Source of the DNA: Clostridium beijerinckii
GTDB lineage: Bacteria; Bacillota; Clostridia; Clostridiales; Clostridiaceae
NCBI RefSeq assembly: GCF_036699995.1
Contig: NZ_CP144906.1
Location: forward strand, 371,001-435,000
DNA length: 64,000 nucleotides
Direction of reading: 5' to 3'
Position numbers and translations under genes: made by a program. Below the pieces are notes generated by a model that did no database searches, was not told the DNA's origin, and worked only from the letters and a program-made list of their open reading frames with translations. Below, piece after piece: positions 7,281 to 16,387 of the stretch (position 1 is its first letter; every line of letters starts with the position of its first letter).

Positions 7281-7544
7281 ATGAGTAAACAAGTAGCACT
7301 TATTAGATTCACAAGAGGTAGTTTTGACCAAGAATACTCATATTTCACAGACATAGAAGATTTAAAAGAAGGTGACATATTAGTAGTTCCGACGAGCAAT
7401 TCATATTCTATAGGGGTTTTTAGCAGATATTCAAAAAGCAAGATTCATATTGATAAGGCAGAAAAGTGGATTGTTAAAAATATTAATTCAGACATTAAAG
7501 TTTTTGAAGAGAAAATGTTTTTAGAAGATCTAAAAAATGGATAA
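7281..7544 (+). CDS. Hypothetical phage protein
   Basis: 87 aa, ATG four bases after the previous stop, with GGGAGG inside that gene's end. Compact beta-rich sequence (VALIRFTRG, EGDILVVPTS), perhaps a small beta-barrel fold. No family recognised. Confidence 0.7.
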   Translation: MSKQVALIRFTRGSFDQEYSYFTDIEDLKEGDILVVPTSNSYSIGVFSRYSKSKIHIDKAEKWIVKNINSDIKVFEEKMFLEDLKNG

Positions 7545-7698
7545 AAGGTTAACAAAAGCAGAGTTTATGCAGTTAGTAGTAAATGACTTATATAAGAAGA
7601 AGGCTAAGGAAAGAGAAAAACTTACTGGTGCAGATGCTCATGCAATTCAGAATATAAATAGAATTAAAGATTTCAGGAGGAAAAAATTATGCAAATAG
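7537..7698 (+). CDS. Small phage protein, unknown
   Basis: 53 aa; starts inside the end of the previous gene and ends inside the start of the next, typical of packed phage operons. Helical and basic (LTKAEFMQLVVNDLYKKKAKERE). No family recognised. Confidence 0.55.
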   Translation: MDKRLTKAEFMQLVVNDLYKKKAKEREKLTGADAHAIQNINRIKDFRRKKLCK

Positions 7699-8150
7699 TA
7701 TTAAATTCAATCGAGGAACTAAAGGAATTAACAGCACTTATTAATGGAAATACCCCATCTGTTGTAAATATTGGACAAGCAAAATTGGAGCAACTAAAGA
7801 AAGATATTAAACCCGCAGCTGAAAATCCTAAAAAGGAAAGGGTAGGAAATAAGAAAGAAGAAAAGGTTGATTCAAAGGGTGAAACTCCTAATGTGGAAGT
7901 TGAAGTTACAGGAATAGATACGACTACTGAAGAATTACCGAAGGATGCGGATATTAAGGGAGAAAATACAGCCGATGCTGAAGTTAATATTACTAAGGAA
8001 ATGGTTAGAGAAAAATTTAATCAAGTTGTTAAATCTGGAAAGCAAAAAGAAGCTAAGGCCTTAATTGAAAACCTTGGAGCTAAAAAACTATCTGATGTTA
8101 AACCAGAAGATTATGCAGCTCTTATAAAAGAGGCGGAGGCATTACTATAA
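7689..8150 (+). CDS. Hypothetical phage protein with disordered linker
   Basis: 153 aa with a strong AGGAGGAAAA site. Short helical N-terminus (residues 1-45), a Glu/Lys/Thr-rich low-complexity linker (about 45-100), and a helical C-terminus with KFNQVVKSGKQKEAKALIENLGAKKLSDV. This C-terminal pattern recurs in Firmicutes phage replication regions, but its function is not known to me. Confidence 0.7.
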   Translation: MQIVLNSIEELKELTALINGNTPSVVNIGQAKLEQLKKDIKPAAENPKKERVGNKKEEKVDSKGETPNVEVEVTGIDTTTEELPKDADIKGENTADAEVNITKEMVREKFNQVVKSGKQKEAKALIENLGAKKLSDVKPEDYAALIKEAEALL

Positions 8151-8416
8151 TGGCAAATTTAGTAGGTATAGTAAACAAGCCACAATTTGATGTTGATACA
8201 TTTACTGTTGGTAAGGCTATTCATGTAAAGCAATGGGCCAAGAGTAATGGGTACAAAATAAAGGATTTAGATGGTCTTATAAAAGAGATAGATCCACTTC
8301 GCATACACATATGGTTATTTAATGAAGGCGATGATGATTGTGATTACATTGTAATAACTATATCAGAAGTGGTCAGTGAAGAATACGAATTAACATTAAT
8401 GCAGGAGGTAAAGTAA
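8150..8416 (+). CDS. Hypothetical phage protein
   Basis: 88 aa; its ATG overlaps the stop of the previous gene and its own stop overlaps the next start, so it is translationally coupled on both sides. Contains KAIHVKQWAKSNGYKIKDLDGLIKEID and an acidic DDDCDYIV stretch. No family recognised. Confidence 0.7.
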   Translation: MANLVGIVNKPQFDVDTFTVGKAIHVKQWAKSNGYKIKDLDGLIKEIDPLRIHIWLFNEGDDDCDYIVITISEVVSEEYELTLMQEVK

Positions 8417-9564
8417 TGGCAGCACACGCAAAATTATCTGCAAGTTCTTCTCATAGGTGGTTAATGTGTACGCCTAGTGTTGAACTAGAAAAGGGCTTTG
8501 AAAATAAAACAAGTACAGCAGCAGAAGAGGGAACACTAGCTCATGAGCTTGGAGAATTGAGCTTGAGATATCAACTTGGGGAAATAACTAAGAGATCTTA
8601 TGACAGTAAAGTAAAGAAGCTTATAACTAACAATGATCTGTATACAAATGATATGCCAGATTATGTTGAAATTTATACAGATGTTTGCATAGAGAAAGTT
8701 GCAAAAGCTAAAGCAACAACACCTGATGCAATTGCAATTGTTGAACAAAGACTTGATTTTTCTGAATGGGTTCCAGACGGATTTGGAACTGGCGACTTTG
8801 TAATAATTGCAGATGGAACAATGGAAATTTGTGATTTGAAGTATGGTAAAGGTGTTCCAGTTTCAGCAGTAGGAAATACACAAATGAGGTTATACGCTCT
8901 TGGAGCAATAACAGAGTTTTCGTTTTTATATGATATTCAAAATGTAAAAATGACAATTATACAACCAAGACTTGATTCAATAAGCACTGATGAAATATCA
9001 ATTGATGAACTTATAAAATGGGCAGATGAATATGTTAAACCTAGAGCACAACTTGCAATTAAAGGTGAAGGAGAATTATGTGCAGGAGAACACTGTAAAT
9101 TCTGCAAAGCACAGGCTATATGCAAAGCTAAAGCTGAGTATAATATGGAACTTGCAGGATATGAATTTGCAGAAAGTAAGCTTTTAAGTCAAGAAGAGAT
9201 TGCAGATATATTAGGAAGAGTTGATGATCTTGTAGGTTGGGCCACAAAGATAAAAGAATATGCTTTAGATCAAGCCTTAAGTGGAGTTAATTATCCAGGT
9301 TATAAAGTCGTTGAAGGTAGAAGTAATAGAAAGTGGACAGATGAAAAGAAAGTTGGAGAGATACTTATTGAACAAGGTTTCTTGGAAAATATTATTTACA
9401 CTAAAAAGCTTACAGGCATATCAAATATGGAAACAGCTATAGGTAAAAAAGAGGTTCAGAGATTGCTAGGAGAATATATTGAAAAGCCACAAGGTAAACC
9501 AACTTTAGCACCTGAAGGTGATAAAAGACCAGTATTTAATTCAGCAATAGAAGATTTTAAGTAA
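8416..9564 (+). CDS. DUF2800 protein, RecB/Cas4-like nuclease fold
   Basis: 382 aa, the usual length of the DUF2800 family found at the head of Firmicutes prophage replication modules. Visible features: the N-terminal LSASSSHRWLMCTPS, then AAEEGTLAHELGE near residue 36, GTGDFVIIADGTMEICDLKYGKG near 120-142 (D-x-K of a PD-(D/E)xK core), and a Cys cluster CAGEHCKFCKAQAIC near 222-236, like the iron-sulphur cysteines of Cas4/AddB nucleases. Probably a recombination nuclease partner of the DUF2815 protein that follows. Confidence 0.85.
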   Translation: MAAHAKLSASSSHRWLMCTPSVELEKGFENKTSTAAEEGTLAHELGELSLRYQLGEITKRSYDSKVKKLITNNDLYTNDMPDYVEIYTDVCIEKVAKAKATTPDAIAIVEQRLDFSEWVPDGFGTGDFVIIADGTMEICDLKYGKGVPVSAVGNTQMRLYALGAITEFSFLYDIQNVKMTIIQPRLDSISTDEISIDELIKWADEYVKPRAQLAIKGEGELCAGEHCKFCKAQAICKAKAEYNMELAGYEFAESKLLSQEEIADILGRVDDLVGWATKIKEYALDQALSGVNYPGYKVVEGRSNRKWTDEKKVGEILIEQGFLENIIYTKKLTGISNMETAIGKKEVQRLLGEYIEKPQGKPTLAPEGDKRPVFNSAIEDFK

Positions 9565-9637
9565 AAATTAAATATGCCATAGCAGAGGGCATTGTACTCT
9601 GGTGAAATAAAAAATTAAAATTTTGGAGGAAATTATT

Positions 9638-10198
9638 ATGATAAATGCAAAGCGCACAGGCACAAAGGTTACTACAGGAAAGGTTAGATTGAGTTATGTT
9701 CATCTAGCTGAACCACATGCATTAGAGGGTAATGAGCCTAAATATAGTGTATCTGTAATAATCGATAAAAATGATAAATCAACACTTACTGCTATAAAAG
9801 AAGCAACAGCAGAAGCAAAAGAAAATGGGAAGTCTAAATGGGGAGGAAAAGTTCCACCTACTTTAAAAATACCTTTAAGAGATGGAGATGTTGAAAGACC
9901 AGATGATCCAGCATATTCAGGATGCTATTTCTTAAATGCAAGTAGTAAGATGAAACCAGGAGTTGTAGATGCAAGTGCACATCCAATTATGGATGTAGCA
10001 AGTGAAGTATATAGTGGCTGCTATGGAAGATTAACACTTAACTTCTATGCTTATAATGCAGCCGGAAACAAAGGGGTCGCATGTGGTTTAGGCAATGCTC
10101 AAAAATTGGAAGATGGTGAGCCATTAGGTGGATTTACAAGAGCAGAAGATGATTTTGATGCAGTAGAATCAGATACTGATGATTCATTCTTAGTTTAG
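9638..10198 (+). CDS. DUF2815 protein, probable ssDNA-binding
   Basis: 186 aa from ATG 9638, placed directly after TTTGGAGGAA; the longer frame from TTG 9623 would include the ribosome site. Sequence features are TGKVRLSYVHLAEPHA at the N-terminus, the YSGCYFLNASSKMKPGVVD segment and an acidic C-terminal tail (EDDFDAVESDTDD), like the tails of single-strand DNA-binding proteins. The family always sits between DUF2800 and the phage DNA polymerase. The ssDNA-binding role is inferred. Confidence 0.8.
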   Translation: MINAKRTGTKVTTGKVRLSYVHLAEPHALEGNEPKYSVSVIIDKNDKSTLTAIKEATAEAKENGKSKWGGKVPPTLKIPLRDGDVERPDDPAYSGCYFLNASSKMKPGVVDASAHPIMDVASEVYSGCYGRLTLNFYAYNAAGNKGVACGLGNAQKLEDGEPLGGFTRAEDDFDAVESDTDDSFLV

Positions 10199-10202
10199 AA
10201 TT

Positions 10203-12164
10203 ATGGATATTCTAAGCATAGATGTTGAAACATATTGTGACTTAGATATTAAAAATGTGGGTGCTTATAGATACTGTGAGCACCCATCTTTTGAAATATT
10301 GCTGTTTGCATATGCTTTCAATGATGAACCAGTAGAAATTTTAGATTTTACAGATTTTGATTTATTGCCAGAAAGAGTTTTAAAAGCTCTTGAAGATCCA
10401 CAAGTAATTAAAAGTGCATTTAATGCTAACTTTGAAAGAAATGCTATTTATAGATTTCATGACCTTCTTATGGTGCCAGAGCAATGGCAATGTACTATGA
10501 TTAAAGCTTTAACTTTAGGTTTACCAAGTTCACTTGATATGGTTGGTAAGGCATTACACTTTCCAGAGAATAAACAGAAGATGAAAGAAGGTAAATCACT
10601 TATTCAATACTTTTGTAAGCCATGTAAGCCTACTAAAGCAAATGGTCAAAGAGTTAGAAACTTACCGGAAGATGCACCAGATAAATGGGAAACATTTAAA
10701 TTATATTGTAAGCAAGACGTTGAAGTTGAAAGAGATATAAGAAATAAATTAAGCAGATATAAAACTTTAGATAAAGAACAAAGGCTTTGGGAATTAGATC
10801 AGCATATTAATGATAGGGGAATTAATACAGATTTAGAACTTATATCAAAAGCTATTGACTGTGATGAACAATATAAAGAAAGACTAGTGAATGAAGCAAT
10901 AGAGTTAACAGGGCTAAGCAATCCCAACAGTCCAGCTCAATTGAAAGAGTGGATAGGGCAAAGGTTAGGATATGCAGTTGGAAGTATAAATAAAGATATT
11001 ATGCCAACTTTAATAAAAGATGCTGAGCTTCAAGGAAAAGATGAAGTAAAAAGAATATTAGAACTAAGGCAGCTTATGGGAAAAACCTCAACAAAGAAAT
11101 ATAAAACAATGATTGATATGAGATGTGATGATGGAAGAGTAAGAGGACTGTTACAGTTCTATGGTGCTAATAGAACTGGCAGATGGGCAGGACGTGGAGT
11201 TCAAGTTCAGAACCTTCCACAAAACCATTTACCGGACTTAGATGATGCTAGAAATTATGTAAAGAATGGTGATTTTGATATAGTTGAACTCTTATATGAT
11301 AGTGTTTCAGATACGTTAAGCCAGCTTATAAGAACTGCATTTATCCCGGCTGATGGAAATAGATTTATAGTTGCGGACTTCAGTGCTATAGAAGCAAGAG
11401 TTATAGCGTGGCTTGCTGGGGAACAATGGAGACTAGAAGTTTTTAATAATAATGGTGATATCTATTGTGCATCTGCATCTAAGATGTTTAAGGTACCAGT
11501 AGAAAAGCATGGTATAAATGGACATCTAAGGCAAAAGGGAAAAATAGCAGAGTTGGCACTTGGTTATGGCGGAAGCGTTGGAGCTCTTACAAGCATGGAC
11601 AAGAAAAAAGATATTCCAGAAGCAGAACTTCCGGGTTTAGTGAGGGATTGGAGAAATGCAAATCCTAAGATAACTAAGTTTTGGTGGGATGTTGATAAAG
11701 CAGCTAAGAAAGCAATTCATGAAAGAACTACAGTTGAGTTACATCATGGGATTAAGTTTATATATGATCCAGGAGTTTTATTCATTCAATTACCAAGTGG
11801 TAGAAGATTATCTTATATAAAACCAAAGATTGAAGCAGGTCCATATGATAAGAACATTATAACATATGAGGGGATGGAACAAACCTCAAAACAATGGACA
11901 ACATTAGAAACTTACGGTCCAAAGCTAGTCGAGAACATTGTTCAAGCTGTAGCAAGAGACTGTTTAGCAGAGGCCATGTTTAAAGTTACTAAAGCAGGAT
12001 ATGACATTGTAATGCATGTACATGATGAAATTATTATGGATATATCTAAAGACTTTGGAAGTATAGAAGCAGTTAATGCAATATTTGGTGAATCTATTGA
12101 ATGGGCTAACGGATTACCGCTTAGAGCAGATGGTTATAAATGTGATTATTACATGAAGGATTAA
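10203..12164 (+). CDS. Phage DNA polymerase, family A
   Basis: 653 aa. An N-terminal 3'-5' exonuclease domain starts with LSIDVETYCD (Asp-x-Glu) and includes YCKQDVEVERDI. The polymerase domain has motif A VADFSAIEARVIAW near residue 390, the finger helix with KIAELALGYGGSVGAL (motif B region) near 445, and motif C MHVHDEI near 603. There is no 5'-3' exonuclease domain. It replicates the phage genome. Starts 4 bp after the DUF2815 gene with no clear ribosome site of its own, so translation is probably coupled. Confidence 0.93.
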   Translation: MDILSIDVETYCDLDIKNVGAYRYCEHPSFEILLFAYAFNDEPVEILDFTDFDLLPERVLKALEDPQVIKSAFNANFERNAIYRFHDLLMVPEQWQCTMIKALTLGLPSSLDMVGKALHFPENKQKMKEGKSLIQYFCKPCKPTKANGQRVRNLPEDAPDKWETFKLYCKQDVEVERDIRNKLSRYKTLDKEQRLWELDQHINDRGINTDLELISKAIDCDEQYKERLVNEAIELTGLSNPNSPAQLKEWIGQRLGYAVGSINKDIMPTLIKDAELQGKDEVKRILELRQLMGKTSTKKYKTMIDMRCDDGRVRGLLQFYGANRTGRWAGRGVQVQNLPQNHLPDLDDARNYVKNGDFDIVELLYDSVSDTLSQLIRTAFIPADGNRFIVADFSAIEARVIAWLAGEQWRLEVFNNNGDIYCASASKMFKVPVEKHGINGHLRQKGKIAELALGYGGSVGALTSMDKKKDIPEAELPGLVRDWRNANPKITKFWWDVDKAAKKAIHERTTVELHHGIKFIYDPGVLFIQLPSGRRLSYIKPKIEAGPYDKNIITYEGMEQTSKQWTTLETYGPKLVENIVQAVARDCLAEAMFKVTKAGYDIVMHVHDEIIMDISKDFGSIEAVNAIFGESIEWANGLPLRADGYKCDYYMKD

Positions 12165-12182
12165 TACAGGAAGGTGAAAATT

Positions 12183-12557
12183 ATGGAGGATTTAAAAATA
12201 TGTCCATTTTGTGGCCATGAAGTTGTAAAGACATCTAATAAAGAGATTTACGGAAAAGAATATGGTAATGGAGTTTGTTATTTATGTAGAAACTGTAAGG
12301 CTTCAGTAGGAACACATCCAGATGGAAGACCATTGGGCATACTAGCTAATAGGGAAATGAAAATATTAAAAAAAGCGTGTCATGATCTATTTGATTATGT
12401 TTGGAAAACCAATAAAATGCCAAGGAATAGTGCTTACGAGGTGTTAAGTAACAAGCTTGAAATAGATGTGAAAGACTGTCACTTTGGGCATTTTGATACA
12501 GAAACATTATTGAGAGCATTAAAAGTATTAGCTGATAGTAATTGGTATATAGTTTAG
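12183..12557 (+). CDS. Zinc-finger phage protein (DUF3268-like)
   Basis: 124 aa from ATG 12183, preceded by AGGAAGGTG; GTG 12174 is less likely because it overlaps that site. CPFCGHE at the start and CYLCRNCKAS near residue 35 form a zinc ribbon, followed by VGTHPDGRPLG and a C-terminal helical part (HFDTETLLRAL). This layout fits the zinc-finger family DUF3268 of phage replication regions. Biochemical role unknown. Confidence 0.75.
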   Translation: MEDLKICPFCGHEVVKTSNKEIYGKEYGNGVCYLCRNCKASVGTHPDGRPLGILANREMKILKKACHDLFDYVWKTNKMPRNSAYEVLSNKLEIDVKDCHFGHFDTETLLRALKVLADSNWYIV

Positions 12558-12596
12558 TGCTAAATCTGTAAAAATGGCGAAGGAGTGAAAAATAAA

Positions 12597-12773
12597 ATGA
12601 TAGCGAAAGAATTAATGGAAAAAATACAAAAATACCCAGGCTTTGAAGTTGTATTCTGTTTCATAGAGGACAATAAAAAGCATGAAAACTTTGAAACACG
12701 AACATTTTCTAATTTGTGTGTTAAAGATGTAGAAATACATAAATTAGAAAAACGAATTGTAATATGTGAATAA
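12597..12773 (+). CDS. Small phage protein, unknown
   Basis: 58 aa from ATG 12597, eleven bases after GAAGGAG; the GTG at 12585 overlaps that site. No domain recognised. It resembles the next gene in layout (short, acidic, KELMEKIQKYPGFEVVF). Confidence 0.6.
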   Translation: MIAKELMEKIQKYPGFEVVFCFIEDNKKHENFETRTFSNLCVKDVEIHKLEKRIVICE

Positions 12774-12811
12774 TTTTAAATTCACAATACTAAAATTTTT
12801 GGAGGTAAAAA

Positions 12812-13015
12812 ATGAAAATAAGTGAAGCAATGTTAATAATGCAAGAAACTTTAAAAGGGTATGGAGATTTGGATTTAAAAATACAAGTTTTAGATTATGA
12901 AGCTGGTGAAACAATAGAAAAATATGTTAATGAAATAGAGCTAGAGCATAGAATAACAACTTCAAGAGAATCTAAAAATTGCAATGTGTTAGTAATAAGT
13001 GATGGAAACAAGTAA
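12812..13015 (+). CDS. Small phage protein, unknown
   Basis: 67 aa with a TTGGAGGT ribosome site. KISEAMLIMQETLKGYGDLDLKI resembles the start of small phage proteins that sit beside primase genes. Function unknown. Confidence 0.65.
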   Translation: MKISEAMLIMQETLKGYGDLDLKIQVLDYEAGETIEKYVNEIELEHRITTSRESKNCNVLVISDGNK

Positions 13016-13055
13016 TACGCCACACTAAAATTTGAAGCTGGAAGGATGAAATAAT

Positions 13056-13232
13056 ATGGATGTTAGTAAATTATTAATTATAATGCCTAAATATGAAAAA
13101 TGCCCTAAGTGTGGTAGCGATAGAGTAGGAAATGGACAAGGTAAATTAATAATAGAAGAAGATTATTACTATAGAGAATGTAGGTGTGGTTGGAGCATCA
13201 AAATTGATAATGAAGGTGAAGAACTAGATTAA
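13056..13232 (+). CDS. Small zinc-ribbon protein (DUF3797-like)
   Basis: 58 aa; GGAAGG precedes the ATG. CPKCGSDRVGNGQGK followed by YYRECRCGW forms a four-cysteine ribbon typical of DUF3797 proteins in Firmicutes phages. Likely binds nucleic acid; role unknown. Confidence 0.7.
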   Translation: MDVSKLLIIMPKYEKCPKCGSDRVGNGQGKLIIEEDYYYRECRCGWSIKIDNEGEELD

Positions 13233-13263
13233 TTAAATGAAAAATAACAAGGAGGTTCTACTT

Positions 13264-15708
13264 ATGAATCCTGACGATATTCAAGAAGATATAAAAATTA
13301 AATATGATGGCATGGTAACTCTCGCAACTGGTGAAGGTAAGTGGGCAAAAAAATGGAAAAATAAAAATGTATTATGGTCTAAAGTAGTTAAAAGATTAAG
13401 TAGAACCACCAGAACAGTAGAGAGTTACGTTGAATATAAAAAGATGGCTAAAACTGATAAAGATAAAGCTAAAGATGTAGGCGGATTTGTTGGTGGTGGA
13501 CTTAAGAATGGCAGACGTAAGGCTGAAAATGTGGCTAACAGAACAATGCTTACATTAGATATAGATTATGCAAAGGGTGATGTGTGGGCAGGTATAGAAG
13601 TCTTATGGGACTTTTCAGTTATTATGTATTCAACTCATTCGCATTCGCCTGAAAATCAAAGATTAAGATTAGTAATTCCTTTATCAAGACCAGTTCTTCC
13701 AGATGAATATCAAGCTATATCCAGAATGATAGCAAATGAATTAGGAATGGATCTATTCGATGATACAACTTATGAACCATCAAGGTTAATGTTTTGGCCA
13801 TCGACTTCAAGAGATGGAGAATATGTATTTAAATTTCAAGATGGAAAATGGTTAGATGCGGATGAAGTATTGGGTAGATATACTTTTGGTTGGCAGGATG
13901 TAAGTTATTGGCCTGAAAGTTCAAGAGCTAGAGCAAGATTAAATTCAGCTATTAAGAAACAAGAGGATCCATTAGAAAAGAAAGGTATCATAGGTGCTTT
14001 CTGTAGAACCTATTCGATTACTGATGCAATAGCAGAATTTCTAAAAGATGTATATATTCCAGGTACAGATGAAACAAGATATACCTATGCAGAAGGTAGT
14101 ACATCTGGTGGACTAGTTGTATATGATGATAAATTCAGTTTCTCACACCATGGTACAGATCCAACAAGCGGAATGCTATGTAATGTGTTTGATTTAGTTA
14201 GGATTCATAAATTTAGAGAACTTGATGAAGACTCAAAGCCTGATACTCCTGTAAATAGACTACCATCATTTCTTAAAATGTCAGAGTTTGCAGCTAATGA
14301 TAATGAGGTTAGAAAAACATTAGGCAAAGAGCGTATGGAGAAGGCTCAAGAAGACTTCGAGGCAGTTGAAATAAATGAAGAATCAGAGACAAAATGGCTT
14401 GAAGAACTCGAATATACAGAACGTGGTAAGTTAAAAAGTACAATAAATAATATTCTTTTAATTATAGAAAATGAACCACTTTTAAAAGGTAAAATAGCTT
14501 ACGATGAATTTTCTAATAGAGCTACAGTTATTGGACAATTACCTTGGAGAAAAGATATAAACATCTTAGACTGGTCAGACAGTGATGATAGCGGACTTAG
14601 AAGTTTTATAGAAAAAATATATGAAATATCAGCTCCTTCAAAGGTAAATGATGCTTTAACAATAGCCTTCCAAAAACATACATTCCATCCGGTAAGAGAT
14701 TATTTGAATAGTCTAAATTGGGATGGTGTAAGTAGGATAGATACTCTATTTATAGATTACTTGGGAGCTGAAGATTGTAATTATGTAAGAACAGTTACAA
14801 GAAAAGTTTTAACTGCAGCAGTTGCTAGAGTTTTTAAACCAGGCATTAAATTTGATAATATGCTTATTTTAAGTGGTAAGCAGGGAGTAGGTAAAAGTAC
14901 CATAATTAGAAAGTTAGGCAAGGATTGGTATTCTGATTCATTAACAACTGTAAGCGGAAAAGAAGCATATGAACAATTACAAGGAGTATGGATATTTGAA
15001 ATGGCTGAAATGATGGCTACAAAAAAGGCAGATATTGAAGCTACAAAACACTTTTTAAGTAAAACGGAAGATATATACAGAGTTGCATATGGTAAAAGGA
15101 CAAGTAGATTTTTAAGGCAATGTATATTCATTGGAACAAGTAATGAACATGAATTTCTAAGAGATAAGACTGGAAATAGAAGATTTTGGCCGATAGATAT
15201 ATACAATCAAGAGCCTACAAAGGACGTATTCAAAGTAAGTAAGGATAAGATTCATCTGGATGATGAAATAGATCAAATATGGGCAGAAGCAGTTCAGTTA
15301 TTTAAAAATAATGAACCTTTATATTTATCAGGTGAAGAAGAAAAAGAAGCACAGAAACAACAAGAATCCCATTCAGAGGAAAGTGCAAAGTCTGGACTTA
15401 TACAAGAGTACTTAGAAATATTATTACCTGAAGACTGGTATAAGTTAGATTTATCTGAAAGAAGAAATTATATACAGGGTAATGAATTTGGTGATTCTAA
15501 AGTAGGTACTATGCAAAGGACAAAGACTTGTGTAATGGAAATATGGGTTGAACTTTTCAATGGGGATCCTAAACAATTAACACCAATTGTATCAAGAGAA
15601 ATTAATGATATTCTAAAAGGTCTTAATGGATGGACTAAATATGATAAAGGTCTTTTAAAATTCGGAAAAGTTTATGGAACTCAAAGAGCCTTTGTGAGGG
15701 AGAAATAA
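13264..15708 (+). CDS. Virulence-associated E (VapE) type primase/helicase
   Basis: 814 aa from ATG 13264, which follows AACAAGGAGG; the upstream ATG at 13237 has no ribosome site. The N-terminal 250 residues look like an archaeo-eukaryotic-type primase (LTLDIDYAKGD, MYSTHSHSPENQRLRLVIP). The C-terminal VirE/VapE ATPase domain has Walker A SGKQGVGKST near residue 540, QGVWIFEMAEM near 575 (Walker B), and the RFLRQCIFIGTSNEHEFLRD and GNRRFWPI motifs. It probably primes and unwinds at the phage origin; there is no separate DnaB-like helicase in this module. Confidence 0.88.
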   Translation: MNPDDIQEDIKIKYDGMVTLATGEGKWAKKWKNKNVLWSKVVKRLSRTTRTVESYVEYKKMAKTDKDKAKDVGGFVGGGLKNGRRKAENVANRTMLTLDIDYAKGDVWAGIEVLWDFSVIMYSTHSHSPENQRLRLVIPLSRPVLPDEYQAISRMIANELGMDLFDDTTYEPSRLMFWPSTSRDGEYVFKFQDGKWLDADEVLGRYTFGWQDVSYWPESSRARARLNSAIKKQEDPLEKKGIIGAFCRTYSITDAIAEFLKDVYIPGTDETRYTYAEGSTSGGLVVYDDKFSFSHHGTDPTSGMLCNVFDLVRIHKFRELDEDSKPDTPVNRLPSFLKMSEFAANDNEVRKTLGKERMEKAQEDFEAVEINEESETKWLEELEYTERGKLKSTINNILLIIENEPLLKGKIAYDEFSNRATVIGQLPWRKDINILDWSDSDDSGLRSFIEKIYEISAPSKVNDALTIAFQKHTFHPVRDYLNSLNWDGVSRIDTLFIDYLGAEDCNYVRTVTRKVLTAAVARVFKPGIKFDNMLILSGKQGVGKSTIIRKLGKDWYSDSLTTVSGKEAYEQLQGVWIFEMAEMMATKKADIEATKHFLSKTEDIYRVAYGKRTSRFLRQCIFIGTSNEHEFLRDKTGNRRFWPIDIYNQEPTKDVFKVSKDKIHLDDEIDQIWAEAVQLFKNNEPLYLSGEEEKEAQKQQESHSEESAKSGLIQEYLEILLPEDWYKLDLSERRNYIQGNEFGDSKVGTMQRTKTCVMEIWVELFNGDPKQLTPIVSREINDILKGLNGWTKYDKGLLKFGKVYGTQRAFVREK

Positions 15709-15986
15709 TGGAAGAAAGTAGAGTTGAAAGATATCTAAAAAAGCAGGTTGAGAAAATAGGTGGTAAGGCTTATAAATGGAATCCAACTGGAGTAATAGGA
15801 GTACCAGATAGAATGGTGCTCTTACCTGTCGGAAAAGTTGTATTTATAGAATTAAAGGCGCCTGGTGAAAAACCTAGGAAAATTCAAGAATATAGGGCAA
15901 AAGAGCTTAGAAAGTTAGGTTTTTTGGTTGAGTGTTTAGATACAGTTGAAAAAGTAGATTTGTTTATAGAAAATGTGAGGAAGTGA
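15708..15986 (+). CDS. VRR-NUC domain nuclease
   Basis: 92 aa; its ATG overlaps the VapE stop (coupled translation). The core reads GVPDRMVLLPVGKVVFIELKAPG, with the PD, and E-x-K of the PD-(D/E)xK nuclease fold. In phage replication modules this single-domain protein lies between VapE and an SNF2-type helicase, as here; it probably resolves branched DNA. Confidence 0.87.
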   Translation: MEESRVERYLKKQVEKIGGKAYKWNPTGVIGVPDRMVLLPVGKVVFIELKAPGEKPRKIQEYRAKELRKLGFLVECLDTVEKVDLFIENVRK

Positions 15987-15991
15987 GAGTA

Positions 15992-16339
15992 GTGAAATTA
16001 GAATTTAGAGCAGTTGAATTAAAGGAAGATTCTAAGTGGCTAGAAAAAATGAAGATACAAACAGAGCTGTTAAAAGCAAATAATAATTTAAGATGTGAAA
16101 TGAGAAATGAATTTATTATAGTTGGTGAAGAAAGCATAGAAAATGAAGAATATTATAAGGTTAATCAGCTTAATGAAAGTGGATTATCTATCTTTGGAGG
16201 TTTAGATTTAGCAACCATATCTCTATCAATTCCTAAAAAAGAATTTAAGTGGGATGGGGAAACATTCACAATATTAGATGTTCCTAAAGAAAATTTAACT
16301 ATAGATTTAATAGATGATATTAAAAGATTAAACTATTAA
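15992..16339 (+). CDS. Hypothetical phage protein
   Basis: About 115 aa from GTG 15992 (ten bases after GAGGA); GTG 15983 overlaps the previous stop and sits too close to that site. Mixed alpha/beta sequence with no recognised motif. Lies between the nuclease and helicase genes. Confidence 0.65.
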   Translation: MKLEFRAVELKEDSKWLEKMKIQTELLKANNNLRCEMRNEFIIVGEESIENEEYYKVNQLNESGLSIFGGLDLATISLSIPKKEFKWDGETFTILDVPKENLTIDLIDDIKRLNY

Positions 16340-16387
16340 TTTGTTGCATAATACCAGAAATTTTAAGTTAGAAAGAAGGTGATGAAT

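Noticed and set aside
14781..15206. 141-aa minus-strand ORF
   Set aside because: Antisense to the conserved ATPase core of the VapE gene and has no ribosome site or recognisable motif.
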